DNA of 64,000 bases from DASRWT01 sp963748485 (GCA_963748485.1 CAVVJF010000018.1:1-64000), one strand, 5' to 3'; numbered from the stretch's first letter, positions 1-9,023 are shown. The notes: generated by a model from the sequence alone, not told the origin. Numbers and translations: made by a program.

Positions 1-422
1 ATGGCGAGCGTCTCGGGGTGCGCGTCGCGGCAGTGGATGATGGCGGGCTTGTCCACGCGGCGCGCGAGGTCGAGCTGGAGCCGGAACACGCGCGCCTGGA
101 CGTCGCGAGGCGAGAGATCGCGAAAAAAGTCCAGGCCCATCTCGCCAATGCCGACCACCCGGTCCTCCCGGGCCAGCCGCTCCAGCTCGGCGAAGTCCTC
201 CTCGGTAGCCTCGGCGGCGTCGTGCGGATGGATGCCGACGGACGCCCAGACATCCGGGTAGCGCGCGGCCATCGCCACGGTGGCGCGATTGGACTCGCGA
301 TCCGTCCCGATGGTGACCATGCCGCGAACCCCGGCCGCGCGGGCGCGCGCGAGCACCGAGTCGAGATCGTCGGTGAAGTCCGGGAAGTGCAGGTGCGCGT
401 GCGTGTCGAAGAGCGACATCAT
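1..422 (-). CDS. tatD: TatD-family metal-dependent hydrolase, C-terminally cut by window edge
   Basis: TIM-barrel metal-dependent DNase/hydrolase of the TatD family. Only the first ~140 residues lie in the window. The minus-strand translation begins MMSLFDTHAHLHFPDF, giving the HxH metal motif at residues 8-10, then SVGIHPHDA, VGIGEMGLDFF (the family's Glu ligand block) and KPAIIHCRDAHPET (a His ligand). Two adjacent ATGs (422 or 419) could start it. It begins 4 nt after the upstream phosphotransferase stop, so it is the last visible gene of the metG operon. In Bacillus a tatD gene also follows metS, so the order supports the call. Confidence 0.93.
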   Translation of the reverse strand, partial: MMSLFDTHAHLHFPDFTDDLDSVLARARAAGVRGMVTIGTDRESNRATVAMAARYPDVWASVGIHPHDAAEATEEDFAELERLAREDRVVGIGEMGLDFFRDLSPRDVQARVFRLQLDLARRVDKPAIIHCRDAHPETLA

Positions 423-426
423 CGGA

Positions 427-1557
427 TCATAGCCGATCATCCGCGAAGGCGGGCCACAGGGCACTCGCGTCCGGCGCGAGGCCCCAGCGCGCGACGAGAC
501 GCGACTCGAGCCGGCGCGCGGCGGCGGCGATCGGCGCGACGGCGGGATCGTCGGGCGCCGCCGCCGCGAGGACGCGGAAGCGCGCGAGATGCCAGCCCAC
601 CGCCGCGCGGGCGCCGAATCCGGGGGCCCAGGGCGCGTCGGCGGCGAGCAGCGCCGGGGACTGCCAGTGGAGAAGGTCGAGCAGCCGCCACGCGGCGCTT
701 TGGGCCCGCGCCGACGCATAGGCGGCATCGTCGCGCGCCGGCGCGAACCCGATGGCAAGCGTCTCGCGATACGCGCGGTCGGCAGTCTCGATGAGCGACG
801 CGGGAAACGGGCAGAAGAGCGTCCAGAGAAGCGAGTCGTAGAGGGCGGGCCGGACGCCCGCGTACTCGAAGTCGAGTAGCCGCCAGCCCGCGGGGGCGAG
901 CGCGGTGTTGCCGGGGGCCATGTCCCCGTGCGTCACCGTGGTCCAGTCGCCCGGCTCGCCGGCAAAGCGCGCGAGGACCGCGAGGGCATCCGCCGTCCCC
1001 GCCGCCGCGGATTCGCCGACCGCCTCGAGCCAGCCCGCGAGATCGGCCCCGCGCTCGCGGAGCCCGCGCGCCGCCGCGGCCGCCGCGCTGAGGGGACGCC
1101 GCGCGAGCCCATCGCGGCGCCGGTCGAACTCCGCGGCAAGGCCCCTCGCGTCCACGTGCATCCGCGCCGCGAGCCGCGCGATCGCGACCAGGGCGGCCGC
1201 GGCGCGTTCTCCCGCACCGGGAGCCCGAAGCAGCGCCTCGAGGCTCGGTCCCGCGCCCAGGTCCTCCATCACGAAGCAGCGCGTGGCCACGTCGCCGCCG
1301 AGGAAGCGCGGAGCGGCCGCCAGGCCCGCCTCCGTGAGGACGGCCAGGGCCGCCCACTCGTCAAGCCCGCGCGCGGGCTCCGCCTTCCACTGCTTCACGA
1401 TCACCATGGCGGGCAGGTCGGGCCCGCCCTTCACGCGCGCGCGCCAGACGTCGTTCCGCTCCCACGACTTCAGCAGCGTGGAGTCCAGGATGCGCGCGGG
1501 CCCGTGGCGAGCGCCGAGCAGGCGCTCGACCGCCTCGAGCAGCGGGCTCGGCATCAT
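427..1557 (-). CDS. Aminoglycoside phosphotransferase-family (kinase-like) protein
   Basis: 376-residue protein with the protein-kinase-like fold of APH/choline-kinase enzymes. Visible are the catalytic-loop motif VTHGDMAPGNTAL (Asp and Asn) and, ~15 residues on, the Mg-binding LLDFEYAG. An N-lobe with an invariant-Lys candidate (MVIVKQW) and the FVMEDLG hinge come earlier. The start is taken at 1557, where ATGATG overlaps the CNNM gene stop as ATGA; an upstream ATG at 1620 would lie inside that gene. Substrate is unknown: this family phosphorylates choline, sugars, homoserine or antibiotics, and nothing here points to drug resistance. Confidence 0.85.
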   Translation of the reverse strand: MMPSPLLEAVERLLGARHGPARILDSTLLKSWERNDVWRARVKGGPDLPAMVIVKQWKAEPARGLDEWAALAVLTEAGLAAAPRFLGGDVATRCFVMEDLGAGPSLEALLRAPGAGERAAAALVAIARLAARMHVDARGLAAEFDRRRDGLARRPLSAAAAAARGLRERGADLAGWLEAVGESAAAGTADALAVLARFAGEPGDWTTVTHGDMAPGNTALAPAGWRLLDFEYAGVRPALYDSLLWTLFCPFPASLIETADRAYRETLAIGFAPARDDAAYASARAQSAAWRLLDLLHWQSPALLAADAPWAPGFGARAAVGWHLARFRVLAAAAPDDPAVAPIAAAARRLESRLVARWGLAPDASALWPAFADDRL

Positions 1558-2858
1558 GTCGGCTGCGTCTGCGCCTTCAGCTTGAGAATGCGCGGGCCGT
1601 CCACCTCGAGGACCGTCCACAGGTACCCGGCGGCGCGCAGGGTCGTGCCGGGTGCCGGCACCGCGCCGAGCTCGTCGAGGATGAAGCCGGCAAGGGTCTG
1701 GTAGCGCAAGGACTCCGGGATGGCGATCCCGGCGTGCTCGCGAAGATCGCGCACGCTCGCGGTGCCGTCGATGATGTACGAGCCGTCAGGCAGCCGGGTC
1801 GCGAACGGCAGGTTGGGACCTTCGTCCTCCTCGCGGACCTCGCCCACGATCTCCTCCAGCACGTCCTCGATGGTGATGAGGCCCACCACCTGCCCGTACT
1901 CATCGACCACCAGGGCCAGGCTGGCGTGGCGGCGCTGGAACTCCCGCAAAAGCGTGCCGACGGGCATCATCTCCGGCACGAAGAGGGCCGGCCGGATCAG
2001 GCCATCGAGGGTGGGGGCCTCCCCTCGAGCCACTGCCGCGAAGAGGTCCTTGACGGTCACGAACCCGACCGGCTCGTCGATGGAGCCGCGGAAGACGGGC
2101 AGGCGGCTCCGCTCGTGCTCGGCGGCCGCGCGCAAGATCTCCGCCGGCGGCATCGTCACGTCGAGCCCGCGGATGTTCGGCCTCGGCGTCATGATCGAGC
2201 GCACGGGGGTATCGGTGAAGGCAAAGATCCGCCGGACGAGCTCCGCCTCGTGGTGCTCGAAGATTCCATGCGCCGCCCCTTCCGCGACCAGGATCTTGAC
2301 CTCTTCCTCGGTCACCGGCGGCGGCGTCACCGCGGCGCGCTGGCCAATCAGCGTGAGCACCGCGCGGGTCGACAGGGTGAGCACTCGGTTCGGCGCCGCG
2401 GCAAACCGCGCGATGACATGTAGCACAGGGGCCACCACGCAGGCGATACGCTCGGGGTTGCGCAACGCGAGCGCCTTCGGCGCGAGCTCGCCGATGACCA
2501 GCGACACAAAGGTGATAGCGACGACGACGACAGCCAATGCGGCAGGCTCCGCCCAGCGCTCGGCCACCGCGATGGGGAGCGCGGCGAGCTTGGGCGTCAG
2601 CACCTCGATCGCGGCGGCGCCACCTACCGCCGAGGCCAGCGTCCCCACCAGGGTGATCACGATCTGGACGGTGGCGAGAAAGGTTTCGGGGGTGGCCTTC
2701 AAGTCGAGGGCGCGCTGGGCGCCCCGCACGCCCTCGTCCCGGAGCTGGACGAGGCGACTGGGCCGCGCCGACACCATCGCGATCTCGGATCCGGAGAAGA
2801 ACCCGTTCGCGATGATCGCGGCCAGGATCAGCACCACTTCGAGCCAGATAGTGTCCAT
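1554..2858 (-). CDS. CNNM/CorC-type transporter with CBS pair (HlyC/CorC family)
   Basis: 434-residue inner-membrane protein. The N-terminal ~190 residues form the CNNM (DUF21) domain: MDTIWLEVVLILAAIIANGFF starts the first membrane segment, followed by SGSEIAMVSA and further hydrophobic segments up to about residue 160. A tandem CBS domain follows (about 215-340; VRSIMTPRP, VGFVTVKDLF, VVDEYGQVVGLITIEDVLEE), then a CorC_HlyC domain at the C terminus. Family members are linked to Mg/Co efflux or homeostasis. A good ribosome site (GGGGAGAAGGGG) precedes the ATG. It overlaps the next gene by 4 nt. Confidence 0.92.
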   Translation of the reverse strand: MDTIWLEVVLILAAIIANGFFSGSEIAMVSARPSRLVQLRDEGVRGAQRALDLKATPETFLATVQIVITLVGTLASAVGGAAAIEVLTPKLAALPIAVAERWAEPAALAVVVVAITFVSLVIGELAPKALALRNPERIACVVAPVLHVIARFAAAPNRVLTLSTRAVLTLIGQRAAVTPPPVTEEEVKILVAEGAAHGIFEHHEAELVRRIFAFTDTPVRSIMTPRPNIRGLDVTMPPAEILRAAAEHERSRLPVFRGSIDEPVGFVTVKDLFAAVARGEAPTLDGLIRPALFVPEMMPVGTLLREFQRRHASLALVVDEYGQVVGLITIEDVLEEIVGEVREEDEGPNLPFATRLPDGSYIIDGTASVRDLREHAGIAIPESLRYQTLAGFILDELGAVPAPGTTLRAAGYLWTVLEVDGPRILKLKAQTQPT

Positions 2859-2870
2859 CCCCTTCTCCCC

Positions 2871-3846
2871 TCACGGCGTGATGGTGAAGGTCGAGGCGGC
2901 CGATGAGCTGGCCCGACGCGGTGCGTACATCCACCGCGTAGGCGGCAGGGAGCGGCGTGCCGAGATCCGACTTGCGCGACCAGGTGCGGAAGCCCTCGGC
3001 GCGTCCGCCCAGCACCGGCGACAGCGGGACGCGCGCGATCACCTGGCCATCCTTCCACCAGACATGCTCGATGGGCTCGCGGAGGCCCGACGGCGCGTGC
3101 ACCGCGGTGTAGGCGGCCAGCCCGCCACCCCACTCCGCCACCGTCGCGGCGGGCACCGAAGCCGCGATGGGATCCACGGGGATGAGGTCCTGGACGTCAC
3201 GCGCCGCCTGCTTGTCGGCAAGGAACAGCGGCGCGGGCGGGACCAGGCCGCGCCCGGTCCATACGAGCACCGCGCCGAGCAGGGCGACGACGACGGCGAG
3301 CACCAGCGCGCGCGGCCAGCCCATACGGCCACGATCGCGGAAGGCCGGAGCAAGGGCGAGACCGGCGAGCGCGGCGCTGCCCAGCAGGGCCGCGCCCGGC
3401 CGCACACCCACCAAAGGCAGCGCCACGTTGAAGGTGGCGAACATCGAGAAGCCGAGGAACGCATGCTGTATCCAGCGGTGATCGCGCGCCAGCGCGCGAT
3501 AGAGCGGATCGACCGCGGTGACGAGGGCGCCCGCGGCCACGCCCGCCACGAAGGGCCCATTCGGCGAGGCGAGCGTGGCGGAGGCCCAGTAGGCGGGCAG
3601 CACGAAGAGCAGGAGGTTGTGGTAGAGGGTCTGGATCGTGTACTCCGCGGCGCCCACCAGCAGCCCTTGCTTTCGCTCCTCGAGCGGGGCGCGTGCCTCC
3701 GCGAGCACCGCGACGATGAGCCAGAGCAGCAGCAGGTAGCCGACGATCCAGCCCACGTGGGGCAGTCCCCGGCGGAACACGAAGAGCGTGGCCAGACCCA
3801 GCGCGAGGGAGGCGATGGAGATCCCCCATCGCCGGAGCCACCTCAT
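2871..3846 (-). CDS. DUF5924/DUF2914 membrane protein with an apparent 1-nt frameshift near its end
   Basis: About 324 residues if repaired. The N-terminal ~215 residues are a series of hydrophobic segments; the C-terminal ~100 residues look like an extracytoplasmic DUF2914 domain (EHVWWKDGQVIARVPL, FRTWSRKS, YAVDVRTASGQLIGRL). As read, the frame has no stop and runs on to base 1900 through the neighbouring gene. Dropping one base at about 2892 gives GRLTFTITP-stop at 2871-2873, which matches how DUF2914 proteins usually finish and leaves a clean 12-nt gap with a ribosome site before the CNNM gene. It is either a sequencing/assembly error or a real lesion. The start ATG overlaps the upstream stop (ATGA). 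Role unknown. Confidence 0.75.
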
Positions 3847-4562
3847 CCCCGCGCCCGCCAGTAGAAGAGGAAGAGGGCGATGGGGAACGCGGTCTGCCCC
3901 ACCGAGAGCACGCAGTCCACGAGCACGCGCACCACGAAGTGGTTGAGGTCGGGTGCGGCGCGCAGGACGAGGGAGACCGCCACCACCGCGGCGCCCAGGC
4001 TCGAGAAGACGAGCAGGAGCACGCCGAAGATGGCGCCCCGCTGGCCGCGGGTGAGGGCGGCCGCGCGGCCCCACGCGGTGCGCACGGTGCCGCTCTCGAG
4101 CACGGTCACCGCGTCCACCACCGCCACCCGCACCAGCATCACGGTGGCCAGCACGCCGAGGACCAGCCCGAGGCCGCGGAGGATGGCCGGCGACCCGGAG
4201 CGGCCCAGCGCCAGGGCCAGCGCGATGGGGATGGCGAGGCTCACGTAGATGACGAAGCGGACCAGCACCAGCCGCGGCCAGGCCCGCAGCCCCTCGATGA
4301 GCGCCTCCCCGTAAGAGACGGGTGAGCCGGCCTTGATCCGCGCCAGGGCGGAGAGGACGGATGCCACCACGAGAGGATCGAAGACGGCCTGGAGGAAGAA
4401 CGCCACCCGCAGCGACTGAAAGGTGGGATCCGGCGCGGGGCCGAAGAACTCGAGGTAGTTCAGGGCGACGTGACCGGGCAGCCACACCGTGAGCACGAGC
4501 AGGGTGAACAGGTGGAGGTTGGCGGCGAGGAGCCGGAAGGTCTCGCCGAGAACGGCGGACAC
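3843..4562 (-). CDS. Polytopic membrane protein of unknown function
   Basis: 239 residues, GTG start immediately after the metG stop. It has about six hydrophobic segments (for example HLFTLLVLTVWLPGHVALNY, LVRFVIYVSLAIPIALALAL, GAIFGVLLLVFSSLGAAVVA) separated by short charged loops. The layout, including SYGEALIEGLRAWPRLVLVR before a membrane segment, resembles YciC/GPDP-membrane-domain type proteins, but no motif gives a function. It is in the metG operon and overlaps the DUF5924-like gene by 4 nt, so the two membrane proteins are probably made together. Confidence 0.75.
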   Translation of the reverse strand: MSAVLGETFRLLAANLHLFTLLVLTVWLPGHVALNYLEFFGPAPDPTFQSLRVAFFLQAVFDPLVVASVLSALARIKAGSPVSYGEALIEGLRAWPRLVLVRFVIYVSLAIPIALALALGRSGSPAILRGLGLVLGVLATVMLVRVAVVDAVTVLESGTVRTAWGRAAALTRGQRGAIFGVLLLVFSSLGAAVVAVSLVLRAAPDLNHFVVRVLVDCVLSVGQTAFPIALFLFYWRARG

Positions 4563-6458
4563 CTACTTGACCTTGGCCCCCGGCGGGAGATCCCGGTCCA
4601 GCACGATCAGCGCGAGCGCATCGTCGCTCGAGCCGGCGAGGACCATGCCGTTCGACTGTATGCCCATGAGGGTGGCGGGCTCGAGATTGGCCACCACCAC
4701 GACCTTCCGCCCCACGAGGGTCTCCGGCGCATAGTGTTCGGCGATGCCCGCCACCAGGGTGCGCGACTCCTCGCCCACCTTGACGGTGAGCTTCAGCAGC
4801 TTCTTGGATTTGGCGACCCTCTCGGCGGCGAGCACCTCGGCGACGCGCAGGTCCACCTTCTGGAAGTCGGCGATGGAGATCTTCGCCTCCCCCGGCAGCG
4901 AGGGTAGGGTGAGGGGCTTGGTATCGACGGGATTCTTGGTGTCCACGCGCGGGAAGAGGCCCGAAAGCTTCTGCACGCGCGTGCCCGCGGCGAGCCCGCC
5001 CCAGGCGGCGTCGGTCAGGCGGGGCGCGGGCGCGCCGATGGCGCCGCGAATCTTGCCCGCCGCCTCGGGGAGGAAGGGATCGAGAAGCACCCCGATCACG
5101 CGCAGCGACTCGCCAAGCGTCCACAGCACCGTGCGGAGGCGCTCCGCCTTGGCGGGATCCTTGGCGAGGGTCCACGGCGCCTGGCCGTCGACGTAGCGAT
5201 TCACACCGCCGATGAACTCCCAGATGGCGGTCATCGCGCGGTAGAAGGCGAACTCGTCCATCGCCTTCGCCACCTCGTCCACGGTGCGCCCCCAGGCCAC
5301 GCGCAGAGCCCCCTCGTCGGGGCCCTCCGCGCCCGCCGCGGGCACCGCGCCGTTTCCGAAGTTCACGATCACCGTGGTGGCGCGGCTCACGAGATTGCCC
5401 AAGTCGTTGGCGAGGTCGGCGTTGAGCCGGCCCACCACCGCCTCCTCGGTGAAGTCGGCGTCGAGGCCGAAGTGCATCTCGCGGAGCACGAAGTAGCGGA
5501 TGACCTCGCTCCCGTACTTCTGGGCGAGCGTCCATGCCCCCACCACGTTGCCGAGGGACTTGGACATCTTCCGACCCTCGACCGACCAGTAGCCGTGCAC
5601 GCGGAGGCCCTTGTAGAGCGGGATGTCCGCCGCCCACAGCATGGTGGGCCAGTAGACGCCGTGGGCCTTCACGATGTCCTTGCCGATGAGGTGGAAGGCG
5701 CGGGGCCAGAACGTCTTGTACTTCTCGTCGTCCGGGTAGCCCAGCGCCGAGAGGTAGTTGATGAGCGCGTCGAACCAGACGTAGGTGACGTGCTTGTCGT
5801 CGAAGGGCAGCGGGATGCCCCAGTCGAGCCGCGTCCGCGGCCGGCTGATCGAGAGATCCTGGAGCGGCTCGCGCAGGAAGCCCAGCACCTCGTTGCGGTA
5901 GCGCTCGGGCTGGATGAAGTCGGGGTGGTCCTCCAGGTGCTTGATGAGCCGCGCCTGGTACTTGGACATCCGGAAGAGGTAGTTGTCCTCCTTGATGAAC
6001 GTGAGGGGGGTCTGGTGGTCGGGGCACTTTCCGTCCACGATCTCCTTCTCGGTGTAGAAGCGCTCGCAGCCGAAGCAGTACTGGCCGGAGTACTCGCCGA
6101 GGTAGATCTCGCCCTTGTCCCAGAGGTTCTGGAGGATCCGCTGCACCACCTGCTTGTGCCGCGGCTCGGTGGTGCGGATGAAGTCGTCGTTGGTGATGCC
6201 GAGCCGGCGCCACTCGTCCGTGTAGAGCGCGGCGATGCGGTCCACGAAGGCCTGGGGCGAAATGCCTTCCTTGGCCGCGACCTGCGACATCTTGTCGCCG
6301 TGCTCGTCGGTGCCGGTGAGGAACCACACACGATCACCGCGCAGCCGATGATAGCGGCACATCGCGTCGGCCATCATGGTGGTGCCGGCGCTGCCCAGAT
6401 GCGGCGCGGCGTTGGGGTAGTAGATGGGGGTGGTGAGGTAGAAGACGCTCTGGCTCAT
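4563..6458 (-). CDS. metG: Methionyl-tRNA synthetase with C-terminal tRNA-binding domain
   Basis: Class I aminoacyl-tRNA synthetase, 631 residues, charging tRNA-Met in the cytosol. The HIGH-like motif is PHLGSAGTT (about residues 19-27), and KMSKSLGN lies near 297-304. A zinc-knuckle region shows CFGC and, ~15 residues later, KCPDH. After the anticodon-binding helical domain, the last ~105 residues form the EMAPII/Trbp111-like OB fold (DFQKVDLRVAEVL, ANLEPATLMGIQSNGMVLA) that improves tRNA binding and dimerisation. It lies 16 nt after ricT; the tmk-holB-ricT-metG order is conserved in many bacteria. Confidence 0.98.
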   Translation of the reverse strand: MSQSVFYLTTPIYYPNAAPHLGSAGTTMMADAMCRYHRLRGDRVWFLTGTDEHGDKMSQVAAKEGISPQAFVDRIAALYTDEWRRLGITNDDFIRTTEPRHKQVVQRILQNLWDKGEIYLGEYSGQYCFGCERFYTEKEIVDGKCPDHQTPLTFIKEDNYLFRMSKYQARLIKHLEDHPDFIQPERYRNEVLGFLREPLQDLSISRPRTRLDWGIPLPFDDKHVTYVWFDALINYLSALGYPDDEKYKTFWPRAFHLIGKDIVKAHGVYWPTMLWAADIPLYKGLRVHGYWSVEGRKMSKSLGNVVGAWTLAQKYGSEVIRYFVLREMHFGLDADFTEEAVVGRLNADLANDLGNLVSRATTVIVNFGNGAVPAAGAEGPDEGALRVAWGRTVDEVAKAMDEFAFYRAMTAIWEFIGGVNRYVDGQAPWTLAKDPAKAERLRTVLWTLGESLRVIGVLLDPFLPEAAGKIRGAIGAPAPRLTDAAWGGLAAGTRVQKLSGLFPRVDTKNPVDTKPLTLPSLPGEAKISIADFQKVDLRVAEVLAAERVAKSKKLLKLTVKVGEESRTLVAGIAEHYAPETLVGRKVVVVANLEPATLMGIQSNGMVLAGSSDDALALIVLDRDLPPGAKVK

Positions 6459-6474
6459 GCGCGCGAGAAGCGGC

Positions 6475-7362
6475 TCACTCCGGCTTGATGTGCGGCCGGC
6501 CCTCCCACGTCACCTGCTCCAGGGGCACCTCGGCCTCGGTGCCGTCCTGAAAGCCCACCACCACCGCCTGCTTGAGCACGCGCAGCGACTTGATCCGGCC
6601 CGTCATGCAGCCCGAGCCGCCGCACTCTGCCTGGCACGGCGTGCCCACCTTCGGGAGGCGCTTGCGCAGCTCCTCGTAGGTGGAGAACTCATAGAGGAGG
6701 CAGCACTTGAGCCGGCCGCAGTTGCCGAGGAGACGGCTGTCGGTGAGCGGCATGTCCTGAGCCTTGGCCATCTTCACCGAGATGGGATCGAACTTCTTGA
6801 GGTGCGAGGAGCAGCAGAGCTGCCGCCCGCAGGGCCCGATCCCGTCCATCACCTTGGTGGTATCGCGGGCGCCGATCTGCTTCATCTCGATGCGCGCGTG
6901 AAACTCGTGAGCGAGGTCGCGCACGAGATCGCGGAAGTCCACGCGCTCCTCCGAGTTGAACGCCACCGTGACACGCCGGCTTCCCGCCTCGATGGCCACG
7001 TCCACGATCTTGATCCGCAGCCCCCGGTTGCGCGCGAGGCGCTGGGTGGTCTCCACGCCGCGCACCTCACGCTGCCGCCGCGCCCGCCACTCCTCGGCCT
7101 CGTCGCGGGTGGCGCGCCGGACCACCCGCCGATAGAGGCGGTCCTTCTTGAACTCCGGCAGGGGGCGCTCGGGGCGGCGCACCTCGCCCACCGCGGTGGC
7201 CCCGCCCGTCTCCACCACGCAGAAGTCCCCTACGTGGAGCTCGCTGTCCGTCGTGAGGTAGTCCTCGGCCATGAGCGGCTCGCGCAGTCGGATGCCGACG
7301 AGGTACTGCGCGCGGGCCGGCTCGGGAACCACAGTGGTCTCGGCGTCGTGGTCCATGGTCAT
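6475..7362 (-). CDS. ricT: PSP1-domain protein RicT/YaaT
   Basis: 295 residues. The PSP1 C-terminal domain carries the full cysteine pattern known from RicT/YaaT: GIGPCGRQLCCSSH, LGNCGRLKCCLLYE and CQAECGGSGCMTG. In Bacillus RicT works with RicA and RicF in a complex that carries iron-sulfur clusters and promotes RNase Y-dependent mRNA processing; neither partner is in this window. The start is uncertain: ATG at 7362 or 7356. The 76-nt gap upstream holds a strong hairpin (7372-7403) and no clear Shine-Dalgarno next to the ATG. The neighbours holB and metG support the identity. Confidence 0.93.
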   Translation of the reverse strand: MTMDHDAETTVVPEPARAQYLVGIRLREPLMAEDYLTTDSELHVGDFCVVETGGATAVGEVRRPERPLPEFKKDRLYRRVVRRATRDEAEEWRARRQREVRGVETTQRLARNRGLRIKIVDVAIEAGSRRVTVAFNSEERVDFRDLVRDLAHEFHARIEMKQIGARDTTKVMDGIGPCGRQLCCSSHLKKFDPISVKMAKAQDMPLTDSRLLGNCGRLKCCLLYEFSTYEELRKRLPKVGTPCQAECGGSGCMTGRIKSLRVLKQAVVVGFQDGTEAEVPLEQVTWEGRPHIKPE

Positions 7363-7371
7363 TTGATTTGG

Positions 7372-7403
7372 CTGGGGGGGAGCGACGGCCGCTCCTCCCC
7401 CAG
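7372..7403 (-). other. GC-rich hairpin just upstream of ricT
   Basis: Stem 7372-7384 pairs with 7390-7403 with one bulged base and a 5-base loop. In the minus-strand transcript it ends 9 nt before the ricT ATG. There is no U-tract after it, so it is a poor intrinsic terminator. Its 5' arm contains the only GGAGGAG-like sequence nearby, so it could mask or present a ribosome site, or protect a processed 5' end. Confidence 0.5.
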
Positions 7404-7438
7404 ACCCCCCCACCCGTTTGTGGTCAACCGATGGTCAC

Positions 7439-8374
7439 TCATACGGCCGCGGTCAGGCGGCTCAGAAGCACCTCGACGGTGAGCCGAGGCGACACGTTGC
7501 CCACGATGGCCTGCGACGCATCGCGGCAGGCGCGCAGGCCGCCCACGATCGCATCCAGGGGACGCGCCGCCGCGCCGGCGCGAATGGCCTCGGCGCGATC
7601 GGCGAACACCAGCGGCGCTCCCGGATGGGCATGCGCGACGAGGAGATCGCGATACCAGAGCCAGCACGCCTCCACCACGGTCTCCGCCGCCTCGCGGTCG
7701 CGCCCCAGGGCCTCGCCACCCGCGAGAATGGCGGCACCGCCCTCCGCCTCCGCCTTGGTCAGGAGCTCGAGCGCACGCCGCCGCCCCTGGTCGCGCCCGT
7801 CGGGCAGCAAGGCGAGCGCGCCCTCGGGCGTGGCGGGCAGAAAGCGCACGATCTGACAGCGCGACAGCACGGTGGCGGGCAGCGCGCGCGCCTGGGTCAG
7901 GATCAGGACGATCACGGTGTGGGCAGGCGGCTCCTCGAGCGTCTTGAGGAAGGCCTGGGGCGTGGCCAGCGTCATCTTGTCCGCCCCGTTCACGATGAAG
8001 ACCTTCACGGGGGCCTCGAGCGGGCGAAGCGCGGCCACCCGCTCCAGCTCGCGGATGTCGTCCACGCGCAGGGCTGGGGCTCCCTTGGGATTGGACTCGG
8101 GCGGCGTGGGCTCCACCAGGTGCACGTCGGGGTGCGCGCCGCGCGCGATGCGCGCGGCGGCGGACCGCGTGGCGGCCTCATCCTTCCCCCGATCCGTCCG
8201 GCTCACCAGCGCGGCGGCGAATGCCAGCGCGGCGGCCTTGCGACCCGATCCTGCCGGCCCCACGAAGGCGTAGGCGTGGGCGACGTGATCGCTGGCAAGA
8301 GCATGGCGCAGATGATCCACCGCCTGGGGCTGATGGGAAACCGCCGTGAAGAGATCCGCCGTCTCAGTGGCCAC
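7439..8374 (-). CDS. holB: DNA polymerase III delta-prime subunit
   Basis: 311-residue AAA+ clamp-loader subunit that helps load the beta clamp. It shows AHAYAFVGPAGSGRKAAA (a relaxed Walker A), GAHPDVHLVEP, VFIVNGADKMTLATPQAFLKTLEEPP and LSRCQIVRF, typical of delta-prime. The cysteines that normally form the zinc module between Walker A and HPD are all absent. The start is GTG at 8374: GGGAGG at 8381-8386 sits 6 nt upstream, whereas ATG at 8404 would overlap tmk by 41 nt with no such site. The GTG overlaps the tmk stop by 11 nt, so translation is coupled. Confidence 0.93.
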   Translation of the reverse strand: MATETADLFTAVSHQPQAVDHLRHALASDHVAHAYAFVGPAGSGRKAAALAFAAALVSRTDRGKDEAATRSAAARIARGAHPDVHLVEPTPPESNPKGAPALRVDDIRELERVAALRPLEAPVKVFIVNGADKMTLATPQAFLKTLEEPPAHTVIVLILTQARALPATVLSRCQIVRFLPATPEGALALLPDGRDQGRRRALELLTKAEAEGGAAILAGGEALGRDREAAETVVEACWLWYRDLLVAHAHPGAPLVFADRAEAIRAGAAARPLDAIVGGLRACRDASQAIVGNVSPRLTVEVLLSRLTAAV

Positions 8375-8999
8375 CGGACGCCTCCCGGCGGCCGAGGAAC
8401 TCATCCACGCCGCCGACGATCTCGCGGTGGAGGAGCTCGGGATCCCGCGCGGCGTCGATGATCAGCACCCGCCGCTTGTCGGCATGCGCGATCTCGAGAT
8501 AGCCCTCGCGCACGCGGCGGTGGAACGGCTGATCCATGCGCTCGAAGGCATCCAGCGGGCGGCCCGCGATGCGCCGCATGCCGGTGGCGGGGTCCAGGTC
8601 GAGCAGCACGGTGAGATCGGGCAGCAGCCCCCCGGTGGCGAGGGCGTTGAGGTCCCGGATGGTCTGCAGGTCGAGCCCCTGCCCGTAGCCCTGATAGGCG
8701 ACGGTGGCATCGGTATAGCGGTCCGAGATGACGACGGCGCCGCGGATCAGGGCCGGGCGAATCAGCTGGGCCACGTGCTCCTGGCGAGCAGCCAGGAAGA
8801 GAAAGGCCTGGGTGAGGGGGGTGGGCCGGGGCTCGAGCTCGAAGAGCGCCCGGACGGCCTGCCCCAGCGCGGTGCCGTCGGGCTCGCTGGTCTCCACCAC
8901 CTCGAGGCCCCGGGCGCGCAGGTGGCTCGCCAGGCGGCGGCACTGGGTGGTCTTGCCGGAGCCCTCCACGCCCTCGACCGTGATGAGAGTGCCGCGCAT
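8364..8999 (-). CDS. tmk: Thymidylate kinase
   Basis: 211 residues, normal length for the family. It phosphorylates dTMP to dTDP. The P-loop is TVEGVEGSGKTTQ near the N terminus (residues ~7-19), the DR(Y/H) motif is VISDRYTDATVAYQGYG (about 93-109), and LLDLDPATGMRRIAGR begins the LID region. It is the first gene of the tmk-holB-ricT-metG run. It begins 25 nt before the end of the response regulator gene, on the same strand. Confidence 0.97.
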   Translation of the reverse strand: MRGTLITVEGVEGSGKTTQCRRLASHLRARGLEVVETSEPDGTALGQAVRALFELEPRPTPLTQAFLFLAARQEHVAQLIRPALIRGAVVISDRYTDATVAYQGYGQGLDLQTIRDLNALATGGLLPDLTVLLDLDPATGMRRIAGRPLDAFERMDQPFHRRVREGYLEIAHADKRRVLIIDAARDPELLHREIVGGVDEFLGRREASGGH

Positions 9000-9023
9000 G
9001 GCGACACTCTAACACATTGAAAA

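Noticed and set aside
1720..3864. 714-codon plus-strand open frame
   Set aside because: Low-complexity Arg/Ser/Thr/Ala product antisense to three well-supported minus-strand genes; typical GC-rich shadow.
1900..6327. Single 1475-codon open frame on the minus strand
   Set aside because: It joins an out-of-frame read of metG, the real DUF5924/DUF2914 gene and an out-of-frame read of the CNNM gene; only the middle part is a gene.
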